Assembly: GCA_949300375.1 (NCBI GenBank)
Contig: CASGEB010000011.1
Coordinates: 25,403 to 65,410 of the forward strand
DNA from: an uncultured Pseudomonadota bacterium
GTDB taxonomy: Bacteria; Pseudomonadota; Alphaproteobacteria; RF32; CAG-239
Reading direction: 5' to 3'
Length of the DNA stretch: 40,008 nt
Position numbers and translations under genes: made by a program. Positions 18,901 through 24,793 of this stretch are shown here, piece by piece (the stretch's first letter is position 1; every line of letters begins with the position of its first letter). The notes beneath the pieces were generated by a model. The model searched no databases and had not been told where the DNA came from. It saw nothing but the letters and a program-made list of their open reading frames with translations.

Positions 18901-20795
18901 ACGGCAATGTCATTGGTTATATGAATGAAAAAGGCGAATTGGTTGACAAAGACGGCAACATCATCGGTCGTCTGAATGAAAAGGGCGAATTGGTTGACAA
19001 AGACGGTAATGTCATCGGATATATGAAGGCAAACGGAGAAATCGTTGATAAAAACGGGCGCATTCTCGGCAGTGTTCCGGAGAAGGAAAAAGCCTATGAT
19101 GCCAATGGCAATTTTGTCGGCTATGTCAATCCGGACGGTACGGTAGAAGATATTGACGGCAAAATTATCGGCAGATTGAATAAAGATGGAACAATAACGG
19201 ACGCCAGCGGCAATATTCTGGGCGGTATCGGGATAAATTGGTACGAAAAAGCGCCGGAAGACAGACGCAGACCGCAGCGCCCCGGCGGCAGCGATATTAA
19301 AATCGGAGCAATTGATGACGGCAAAACCAGCTCGGCAGAAGACGGCAGATACCGCAAGTCCTTTAACATCGCATTAACGCCGGACGGCGAATATTTGGGC
19401 GATATTATGGAAGACGGGCGTGTCGTTGATAAACAGGGCAATGTTTTGGGACGCAAACTTCCGGATGGAATTGTTATTGACGATAATGGAACCATGATCG
19501 GAATTGAAGAGATTAAAAAGCCGGAAGGCGGCGAGATTTTTGTTCCGATAGGCGAATTTGGCCCCGGTGCGGCTTATGGCATCGGTGTCGGCCCGGGAAC
19601 CAATCTGGGGCCGGGAGGAGGTTTCGGCCCCGGCGAAAGATATGACCCGCAGCGGCAATATGCGCTGGGTGTTGCAATGAACGAGCGGCGCAAGAATATT
19701 TCAGTCGGCAAAATCTCCAGCAATTATAACAAAGAAGATTTTGACGGGATGCAAAAAGATTGGACAGAACAGGGAATAGAACAAGTCATCTCGTCATGGC
19801 GTGTCAATATGGAAGAGATGATTCTGGCAGACAAGCCGATTCCGGCCGTTATTGCCCGGTCTATCGATTCCAGCCGTCCGACGCCGGTAACCGCCATCGT
19901 CGAACGCAATGTTTATGCCGAACAAGGGCGTAATATTCTTATTCCGGCCGGCTCAAGGCTAATCGGCAGTGTTGACAGCGTTGTCAGCAGTGAAGGAGAA
20001 AAAACATCCACTTCGGCTAAAGTCCAAATCGGTTGGAAACGTCTGATACGTCCGGATGGTTCAATCTTTGTCTTTGACGGTTTAACTGGTGATGCTCAGG
20101 GACGCGGCGGTGCGTTGGGATATTTGGATCAACAGCTCTTCAAGCGTTATACATTGCCGTTGATGACGACAATATTGAGCTCTACCGCGGCATATTTCAT
20201 TGCCACGGATGAAGAAAACAACGGAGAAACGGAGAGTTCCAAGCAGGAAGCGGCCAACGATGCGCGTCAGAATTTCTTAAATTCGATGGATTCTATTTTC
20301 AATCAGATTCTTTCGGATCAGGCCAGTATCCAGCCGTTGACTTACATCCCCGCCGGCACCCGGATTATTGTTTATCCGCAGATTGACCTCTGGCTGAGAA
20401 CTCGTGAAAGAGCTCAGGAAGAGAGTGCGCGCCGTTTTGATGACGATATTCCTCTGCAGGTAGACAGCTCAAGTGAAGAACGCTTCAAAGCAAACTATCC
20501 GGCGGCCAGCAATGTTCAGTACAAGAGCAGTCCGAGTAATGCGGAAGTAGAAGAAATCCCGCTGATGGATGACGGAGGCGAAGCTGCCCGCAAGAAAGAT
20601 GTCTATGCGCCGCCGGCCTATTATCAGCCGCCGGTTCGCCCGAACAGTACCGGCACGGTAGGAACGCCTTCTGCCGGAAGTCCTTCTGCTCCGGCGCCCG
20701 CTCGTCCGGCTGCGGCGACGCCGCCGGCCAACAGCACGAGCAGCAGCCAGGCAAAAAATGATGAGGCGGCAGCCGGTGTCCCGCAGCTGTTTTAA
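15984..20795 (+). CDS. virB10: Giant exported repeat protein with C-terminal VirB10 domain
   Basis: 1603 aa. It starts at TTG 15984, preceded by GGAGGA (15971-15976); the frame has a stop at 15927-15929 and no other start before the signal peptide. A Sec signal peptide spans about 12-35 (ILCVAGMLLCAVWPAAAEE). Residues ~35-1085, and again ~1130-1172, are 17-residue repeats as in the preceding protein. A Gly/Pro-rich stretch follows, then the VirB10/TrbI domain at ~1290-1470: VERNVYAEQGRNILIPAGSR, GWKRLIRPDGSIFVFDGLTG, and AGTRIIVYPQIDLWLR near its end. A Pro/Ser/Ala-rich ~130-residue tail extends beyond the usual C-terminus. VirB10 normally spans both membranes from one N-terminal helix; here the N-terminal segment looks cleavable and there is no cytoplasmic region. 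Two bases separate it from the previous stop. Confidence 0.9.
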   Translation: MTTSENKFLQLSRLFRQILCVAGMLLCAVWPAAAEEISAIDFNGDLIGKVIPNGSVVGLNNQLIGNVTADSLIVDFEGKVIGGVVPQGIAVGNDTKLLGKVSTDGSVRLSSGKIVGKTLPNGLVVDDSYNIIGAVLFPGLIYSDTGNTVGRFTGDGSFTTLDGQQVGFVSPNGDAYRKSVNDYILVGRLISSKMVVSPSGEFIGSVTPGGEVSDFEGKIIGRVRAGGFVYNEQQEIIGQIVRTGYAFDNYGKYIGFVSYNGEVVKGGEVVGHLRADGTIADTKNIVIGYMLDFAATASDLQGRYLGRLMPEGQIASGKEIIGRVGPRGVVLDKEGRVAGSIVTPGALFDYRGSLRGIALSSASLIDVNGSRIGYVKGTQGYDTDGKILGAVLSPALIIGSDNKSMGMTSVNSSVKSGERDIVVSPYGYVFDNSEQVIGMTRPLENAYSFNGAAVARLGLNGSVTNASGTQLGNITQAGIVLDERNRILGKNIAASFAVNNNGESLGLLTADNFVLDANSNIIAKLLPDTSVIKTDSDNSPELMPQIGSAYPSLPAVSIEGELLGYAGEDGIVRDKDGSVVGKVVENGNVVDNVNVLSGHILNYGTAVDSRCTTLGVLTPAGEVRNFRGVNIGRVLANGQVVGPNGRVTGHLSVLNGVADNNGNVIGVTMAGGKAVNYNNENIGCVNSRGRLVKNGGEIVGRLIPYYTVMSFNDKIIGRTIVDGRVVDEDNQFIGYVQGNDNVNSKTGNPLGELFRYQVAFDNANLYLGRVNSKGEVLNGSNEVVGQVTNDGYVWRNGQRAGYALYDFYVYDADFSAIGYITGSGEVMNFSNRKLGRINRGFLVDNDGKVIGRGNRSYLLRDKDYVVVGELAMDGTVYDMNHKDLGKIDRLGQLKDDKNELWTVANPLQFYTPSSRQVVVDKNGNIIGYLNENGEVVDENGNVIGYRSRKNAIYDKDGNLIGYLNEKGELVDENGNVIGYMNEKGELVDKDGNIIGRLNEKGELVDKDGNVIGYMKANGEIVDKNGRILGSVPEKEKAYDANGNFVGYVNPDGTVEDIDGKIIGRLNKDGTITDASGNILGGIGINWYEKAPEDRRRPQRPGGSDIKIGAIDDGKTSSAEDGRYRKSFNIALTPDGEYLGDIMEDGRVVDKQGNVLGRKLPDGIVIDDNGTMIGIEEIKKPEGGEIFVPIGEFGPGAAYGIGVGPGTNLGPGGGFGPGERYDPQRQYALGVAMNERRKNISVGKISSNYNKEDFDGMQKDWTEQGIEQVISSWRVNMEEMILADKPIPAVIARSIDSSRPTPVTAIVERNVYAEQGRNILIPAGSRLIGSVDSVVSSEGEKTSTSAKVQIGWKRLIRPDGSIFVFDGLTGDAQGRGGALGYLDQQLFKRYTLPLMTTILSSTAAYFIATDEENNGETESSKQEAANDARQNFLNSMDSIFNQILSDQASIQPLTYIPAGTRIIVYPQIDLWLRTRERAQEESARRFDDDIPLQVDSSSEERFKANYPAASNVQYKSSPSNAEVEEIPLMDDGGEAARKKDVYAPPAYYQPPVRPNSTGTVGTPSAGSPSAPAPARPAAATPPANSTSSSQAKNDEAAAGVPQLF
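16090..19230 (+). repeat. Coding 51-bp tandem repeats, second block
   Basis: About sixty 17-residue units by length, of the same family as in the upstream gene (for example GKIIGRVRAGGFVYNEQ), interrupted by a non-repeat stretch at about 17570-17650. Most units are strongly diverged; the near-identical ones lie at the 3' end. Two more units follow at about 19375-19500, after an Arg/Pro-rich spacer. Confidence 0.88.
18730..19080 (+). repeat. Near-identical repeat units, recently amplified
   Basis: Six to seven consecutive units here are almost the same at DNA level: GGCGAATTGGTTGA followed by AAACGGCAATGTCATTGG or GACGGCAACATCATCGG, with NEKGELVDKDGN occurring in successive copies. This contrasts with the diverged units elsewhere and indicates recent tandem duplication or ongoing recombination. 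Confidence 0.85.
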
Positions 20796-20806
20796 GGAGA
20801 AAGAAA

Positions 20807-21775
20807 ATGAGTTTTAAGGTTCTGGAATCAGTTTTAAGACCGCTTTCTTATTGGTACACGCAAGACAATATTGAAGAGGTTGCCATCAACCGCTCCAAAC
20901 AAATCTGGCTGCGCTTGCGCGGCAAAAGAGCCTATCCCTGGGTAATGTATAAAGATGAAAAGCTGACCAAAGAATATCTGACGGATTTGCTTTATATTAT
21001 TGCCAATACCTATGAACTTCCGTTTGACCCGGTAAGCGGCACGCCGGTTGTTTATGCCGCTATTCCCGGCGAACATCGTTTTTCGGCTATTGCCGGCAGA
21101 AACGTGATGTACGACGATGAAGACCTGACCGGAGGTATTGCCCTGACAATCCGTGTTCACAGCGAAGACGTGGCTTGGGGATTAAAAGACTATGGTTTGG
21201 CTCAGGGCGAAAAACTGCATAAAGTCAATCCGCTGAAAGATATTAAAGACCCGGAAGACCCTTATGAGCGCCTGTTGGTAAGCATCAAACGGGGCGACCA
21301 TATTTTGGTCAGCGGCGCGACCTCAACCGGAAAGACGACTTTTTTGAACAACCTGTTGAAGATTTTGGACATTCATAAGCGGATTCTGACGATTGAAGAT
21401 ACGCGTGAATTAATGGTGCCGCATCCTAACCGGGTTCATCTGGTTCTTTCCCGTACGGCGCAAACCAACGAACTGACCTACGCCAAAGTAATCGACTTGG
21501 TTGTGCGCTTTACGCCGGATGCCATCATCGGCGGAGAGATTTCAACCGGTAATGCAGGTGCAATTTGGGAGCTTATGGGATCCGGACACGATAACTGTCT
21601 TGCCACTATCCACGCCGAAAGTTCAGAGGCCGCCTATGCTGCTTTTGCAGACCGTATTTTGCACTCTTATCCGACAATGGATAGAAAAAAAGTTATTGAG
21701 GAAATGCGGCAGAAACTGCGTGTTGTCCAAATCAACCGCGACGGAAATCTGCGTGCGGTTACCGAGGTTCGTTAA
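20807..21775 (+). CDS. virB11: VirB11-family T4SS ATPase
   Basis: 322 aa, a normal VirB11 length. ATG 20807 follows AAGGAG, 11 bp after the VirB10-domain gene. The N-terminal domain (~1-140) ends before the RecA-like ATPase: Walker A GATSTGKTT at about 169-177, Asp box RILTIEDTREL, Walker B-like PDAIIGGEIS, and the His box CLATIHAES. VirB11 is a hexameric traffic ATPase at the inner membrane that works with VirB4 in pilus assembly and substrate transfer. It is the last gene of the plus-strand run and faces the convergent minus-strand operon. All catalytic motifs are present, although the usual GE(I/L)R is GEIS here, so the arginine of that box is replaced. Confidence 0.95.
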   Translation: MSFKVLESVLRPLSYWYTQDNIEEVAINRSKQIWLRLRGKRAYPWVMYKDEKLTKEYLTDLLYIIANTYELPFDPVSGTPVVYAAIPGEHRFSAIAGRNVMYDDEDLTGGIALTIRVHSEDVAWGLKDYGLAQGEKLHKVNPLKDIKDPEDPYERLLVSIKRGDHILVSGATSTGKTTFLNNLLKILDIHKRILTIEDTRELMVPHPNRVHLVLSRTAQTNELTYAKVIDLVVRFTPDAIIGGEISTGNAGAIWELMGSGHDNCLATIHAESSEAAYAAFADRILHSYPTMDRKKVIEEMRQKLRVVQINRDGNLRAVTEVR

Positions 21776-21960
21776 TAAAAAAATCTGCTTGCAAAAGATT
21801 TATATTCCTTCACAATCCCGCCGCAGCATAGCCTGCGGCACAGTGCTTTTAACCCGCCGCGCGCCTTGCCGCGCAGGCATCCCCGGACATTGCCCCGAGG
21901 CTCCATATTTCAATAAAAATAAATTTATAAAAACAAAAAATAAAAAACGGAGAAGATAAG
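21776..21960. other. Convergent intergenic region with GC-rich palindromic element
   Basis: Between virB11 and the convergent operon lies a GC-rich block (about 21815-21905) inside AT-rich DNA. It has a perfect 7-bp hairpin, GCCGCAG-CATAGC-CTGCGGC, at 21820-21839, followed by TTTT at 21847-21850, which could act as a weak terminator for virB11. A second hairpin (CGCG/CGCG) lies around 21860-21873. The block is compositionally unlike its flanks and resembles a dispersed intergenic repeat, but only one copy is in this window. Confidence 0.4.
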
Positions 21961-21983
21961 AAAAAAATATCCTCCGTGAGATA

Positions 21984-22008
21984 TAAAAAATGGGGAAACA
22001 AGTTCCCC
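21984..22008 (-). terminator. Rho-independent terminator of the minus-strand operon
   Basis: On the minus strand, GGGGAA-CTTGT-TTCCCC (22008-21992) is followed by ATTTTTTATA. It starts 5 bp after the stop codon of the 22014-22802 gene. This fits an intrinsic terminator ending the four-gene operon. Confidence 0.75.
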
Positions 22009-22013
22009 TTCTT

Positions 22014-22802
22014 TCATTGCAGCGGCGGAATATTAAATTGCCCAAACTGTCCGGGTTTAATCCGGGTCGTTGAATAACGCATATTTCCCGTTTCTATAAT
22101 AAACCGTTGGCGTCCGGTCAACTGTGATGCCAAATCATAAAAATCGCGTGCCAAAAGCTCGTTTCGCTGCGGGTTCATCAAATACAAAACGCAGCCTTGG
22201 CTTTTATCCGTTGTCCCGCATCTCGCCCGTCCTTTAGGAACTTCTGCGTTAACAACCACACCCTGCAGACCGCCGCGCACAATTTTTTCCTCGGCAAAAA
22301 AAAGCTTGGCAATAATAAAGCCTGCCATAAAAACCGCCGCAAAAATCAAAAACAACATACCTTTTGAGACACGTTCGCCATTCATATAAATTCCGTCTTC
22401 GGCTGCCAACCCGGCGGTTTCAGTCCGTTTAGGCGGAACCGTTCCCAAAAACTGCGGATGCTGCGGGTCAAAAGCTTCCTGTCTGCCATAATTTGCCAGA
22501 CTGGGCAGATTATCTTCTTCAACAAGCTCTTGCGAATTAAAAGCCTCGTAAATATCATCCCCGCCGTTTTCAAACTCTCCGCCCGGAAGCGAAGAAGTAT
22601 TTTGGGCAAAGGGGCTGCCCGAAGACAGATTTTTTTCTGTGGCGGAAACAGATTCCCCGGTTTGAAATTCCGATGCCGGTGATGCTCCCGGCATAACCGG
22701 AGTCTGGGGTACAATCCTTCTTATCGGTCTTTTCACCTTTTTCAAACGAGGGCGGTTAAAATCCTGTCCCGCTGCATTATTATTTGTATTTTGGTCATCC
22801 AT
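22014..22802 (-). CDS. Bitopic membrane protein, hypothetical, T4SS-associated by context
   Basis: 262 aa, not recognised as a family. Residues 1-145 are polar and cytoplasmic by prediction (basic RPRLKKVKRPIRR at ~18-30, then a disordered Ser/Gly/Asn/Glu-rich region). One transmembrane helix lies at about 149-170 (MLFLIFAAVFMAGFIIAKLF), and a ~90-residue periplasmic domain follows with two cysteines (RCGTTDKSQGC) that may pair, ending YSTTRIKPGQFGQFNIPPLQ. The plan, with a long cytoplasmic tail, one helix and a small periplasmic domain, recalls bitopic T4SS/T4P linkers such as DotF or PilP-like proteins, but no sequence motif proves this. ATG 22802 follows GAGG, 17 bp after the secretin-like lipoprotein. 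It is the last gene of its operon. Confidence 0.75.
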   Translation of the reverse strand: MDDQNTNNNAAGQDFNRPRLKKVKRPIRRIVPQTPVMPGASPASEFQTGESVSATEKNLSSGSPFAQNTSSLPGGEFENGGDDIYEAFNSQELVEEDNLPSLANYGRQEAFDPQHPQFLGTVPPKRTETAGLAAEDGIYMNGERVSKGMLFLIFAAVFMAGFIIAKLFFAEEKIVRGGLQGVVVNAEVPKGRARCGTTDKSQGCVLYLMNPQRNELLARDFYDLASQLTGRQRFIIETGNMRYSTTRIKPGQFGQFNIPPLQ

Positions 22803-22819
22803 AACTAACCTCGGCTATT

Positions 22820-24076
22820 TTATCTTAACAGGTTGTTTTCCAGATGTTTGGTTGTTTTGGTCGTTCTGATGATTCTCGGCACCATAAAAATCATTGTTTC
22901 TGATTTAGGCGATTTCAGTCCGAAAATTTCATTGGGCAGGCCAAAAATAACAATATTGTCGCCAAACTTGCTCCGAATGTTAAATTGTGTAATTTCTCCT
23001 CCGGTCGTTTCTAATGTGATATTGGAGAAAATTTTATTTTCTTGTTCCAGTGAGGCTTTTGCCATCAAAGAAAGGTCTGACCCCGCTTTTGAAAAATCGC
23101 CGCATTTTCCGATGTCAAAGCGCGACATCCACAAATTTGGCACCACAAATTTACCTTCGGCAATTTGTTCAACCCCGGCCTGCTGGCTTAAATAAGCACT
23201 CAGGCGGCTGATGTTAAGGTCGTCCGAAGTCGTAATAACACGGCCGATAACGCCGGTTTTAGCGGTTCTGATTGTGCCATAGTCAAAAAAGTTCAGCAAA
23301 TTTTGCCAGTCGATTTCTTTGTCGGGGCTTCCCGGATAAATTCTGAAGACGCTGACATCATAAGTGATAAGCGTCGGATTCTCTTCAAAATAAGAAACCA
23401 GTTTGCTGATTTTTTCTTTCAGCTCGGCATCAGCGTCAAAAGAGATTGAATAGTCATCCCAGTCGGTTGTAATATCGGTGATTCCGGCACCGCGCAAAAC
23501 GTCAAGAAAGCCGAGAAGTATCGGCCGCGATTTCGGAACATACAGGCTGAAATTTGCTTTGCGTTGGATTCGCAGCGTTTTGGTCGCATCATCGTAGAAA
23601 TAATAAATTTCCGCCGCATCGGCAATCATGGCAACAACTTCGGAAAGTTCGCCGCGCAGATTCTCTGCCGAAATGCTGGCATAAGGCGCGTCTCGGGCCA
23701 CCAACCGGATTCCGGCTTCTTTTACCAGTTTGTAAAGTGCTTTTTCCGCCGGCATTGTTTCAAAAGAAAAGCCGGTAACTTCATAACGCGGCATCATATC
23801 ATTTTTGCCGTTTTGCACCATATTAAAGGCTTTAATATTATATGGAATGGTCGTAATCATCTGCTGGGTCTGCCAGTTGACATAACATCTGAGCGGCGCC
23901 TCCAAATCGAGGGCGTTGGCTCCTTTTGTCGTCCGGATAATCTCTTTTTGCGGCGGCATAATTTCGGCGGCGATTTTATTGTCTTTAAGCACGACGGTAT
24001 TGTAACGCGTTATGTCGCATCCCGAAAAAAGAACTATTGCGCCAAAAATTAAACAAATATTCAGATACTTAACCAT
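22820..24076 (-). CDS. Secretin-like outer-membrane lipoprotein (PilN-type, short)
   Basis: 418 aa. The lipoprotein signal ends IFGAIVLFSGC (lipobox F-S-G-C, Cys at about 20). Residues ~95-260 read like secretin N0/N1 domains: a buried pattern F...MPAEKALYKLVKEAGIRLV, an SAENLRGELSEVVAMIA segment, and YYFYDDATKTLRIQ. Then ITYDVSVFRIYPGSPDKEID resembles the strand entering the secretin core, and the C-terminus has ETMIFMVPRII, close to the LLIFITPRII ending of secretins. It is shorter than PilN/PilQ secretins (500-700 aa), so the beta-barrel part is reduced or unusual. It probably sits in or at the outer membrane. SD AAGGACGG precedes ATG 24076; 9 bp separate it from the upstream gene. The secretin relation is inferred by eye. 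Confidence 0.72.
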   Translation of the reverse strand: MVKYLNICLIFGAIVLFSGCDITRYNTVVLKDNKIAAEIMPPQKEIIRTTKGANALDLEAPLRCYVNWQTQQMITTIPYNIKAFNMVQNGKNDMMPRYEVTGFSFETMPAEKALYKLVKEAGIRLVARDAPYASISAENLRGELSEVVAMIADAAEIYYFYDDATKTLRIQRKANFSLYVPKSRPILLGFLDVLRGAGITDITTDWDDYSISFDADAELKEKISKLVSYFEENPTLITYDVSVFRIYPGSPDKEIDWQNLLNFFDYGTIRTAKTGVIGRVITTSDDLNISRLSAYLSQQAGVEQIAEGKFVVPNLWMSRFDIGKCGDFSKAGSDLSLMAKASLEQENKIFSNITLETTGGEITQFNIRSKFGDNIVIFGLPNEIFGLKSPKSETMIFMVPRIIRTTKTTKHLENNLLR

Positions 24077-24085
24077 TTTCCGTCC

Positions 24086-24718
24086 TTAAGATTGCCCTTG
24101 TGGTTTGGGCTGTGTAGCCTTTGCTGCATTAATCTGAGCCTGGACTCTTTCCTGTTGCTGGGCTTTTGCCACTTCTTTTTCATGCTCGTCAAAAGATTTT
24201 ATCTCCGGTATCGGAAGCTCGTCTTCCTGGCTCAACCCGCTGCCGGTGCTTTCCTTCAAAAGTTTATCGACAACGTCATTCATGCTCATTCCGGCGCCTG
24301 CCGTCGGGTCAAAAGCCTTGTCATCTTCAGTAATGCCGAGAGCTTTTTTCATTTTTTCAAGCTCGCCTTTGTCATCTTTAATCATTTCAGGCGTAGCATT
24401 ACTTTTGAGTTCAAGCTTGTATTCCTGCAGGTCTTTTTTCAGGCCGGCCAGTCCGCCTTTGATTTTTTTCTCGACATAAGGATAGAGTTCCGGATGCGTC
24501 AGAACAAAATCGCCGGTATCGCAGATTTCTTCCAGCACATCAAGAATATATCCGTAAAAAGGATATTCTTCCATGGCAATATTTCCGGAACGCACGCACC
24601 TTGCCGCAATCCGCGCAATTGTCCGGTCAAGATAATCGCGGAGCAGGATATAATTGTTCAGATACCACATTGTGTCTTGTGATACCGGTGCCGGCGTTTC
24701 AGTGTTGTTTTCTTCCAT
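24086..24718 (-). CDS. Hypothetical cytoplasmic protein of the secretin-like operon
   Basis: 210 aa, soluble, no signal peptide or membrane helix, family not recognised. The N-terminal half is helical and hydrophobic/aromatic (MWYLNNYILLRDYLDRTIAR, PFYGYILDVLEEICDTGDFV). The second half is charged and probably disordered, ending in a Gln/Ala-rich helix (KAQQQERVQAQINAAKATQ). ATG 24718 follows TAGGAG. It lies between the giant repeat protein and the secretin-like lipoprotein in one transcript, so a chaperone or adaptor role for them is possible, but that is only context. Confidence 0.72.
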   Translation of the reverse strand: MEENNTETPAPVSQDTMWYLNNYILLRDYLDRTIARIAARCVRSGNIAMEEYPFYGYILDVLEEICDTGDFVLTHPELYPYVEKKIKGGLAGLKKDLQEYKLELKSNATPEMIKDDKGELEKMKKALGITEDDKAFDPTAGAGMSMNDVVDKLLKESTGSGLSQEDELPIPEIKSFDEHEKEVAKAQQQERVQAQINAAKATQPKPQGQS

Positions 24719-24793
24719 GGCATACTCCTAAAAATCCATACTTTTAATTTAAATGAGCTGCGTCTCTTTGTAAATCACTTTTTTGGCTTACGC

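Noticed and set aside
13519-19500. Regularly spaced direct repeats resembling a CRISPR-like array
   Set aside because: The 51-bp period is in frame within two long ORFs, the spacing follows the protein repeat, and there are no unique spacers or cas genes.
13572-19909. Long minus-strand ORFs within the repeat genes (for example 15231-15716 and 19121-19495)
   Set aside because: They are antisense shadows of a repetitive coding strand: low-complexity Pro/Leu/Ser-rich products, no ribosome binding sites, and full overlap with strongly supported genes.
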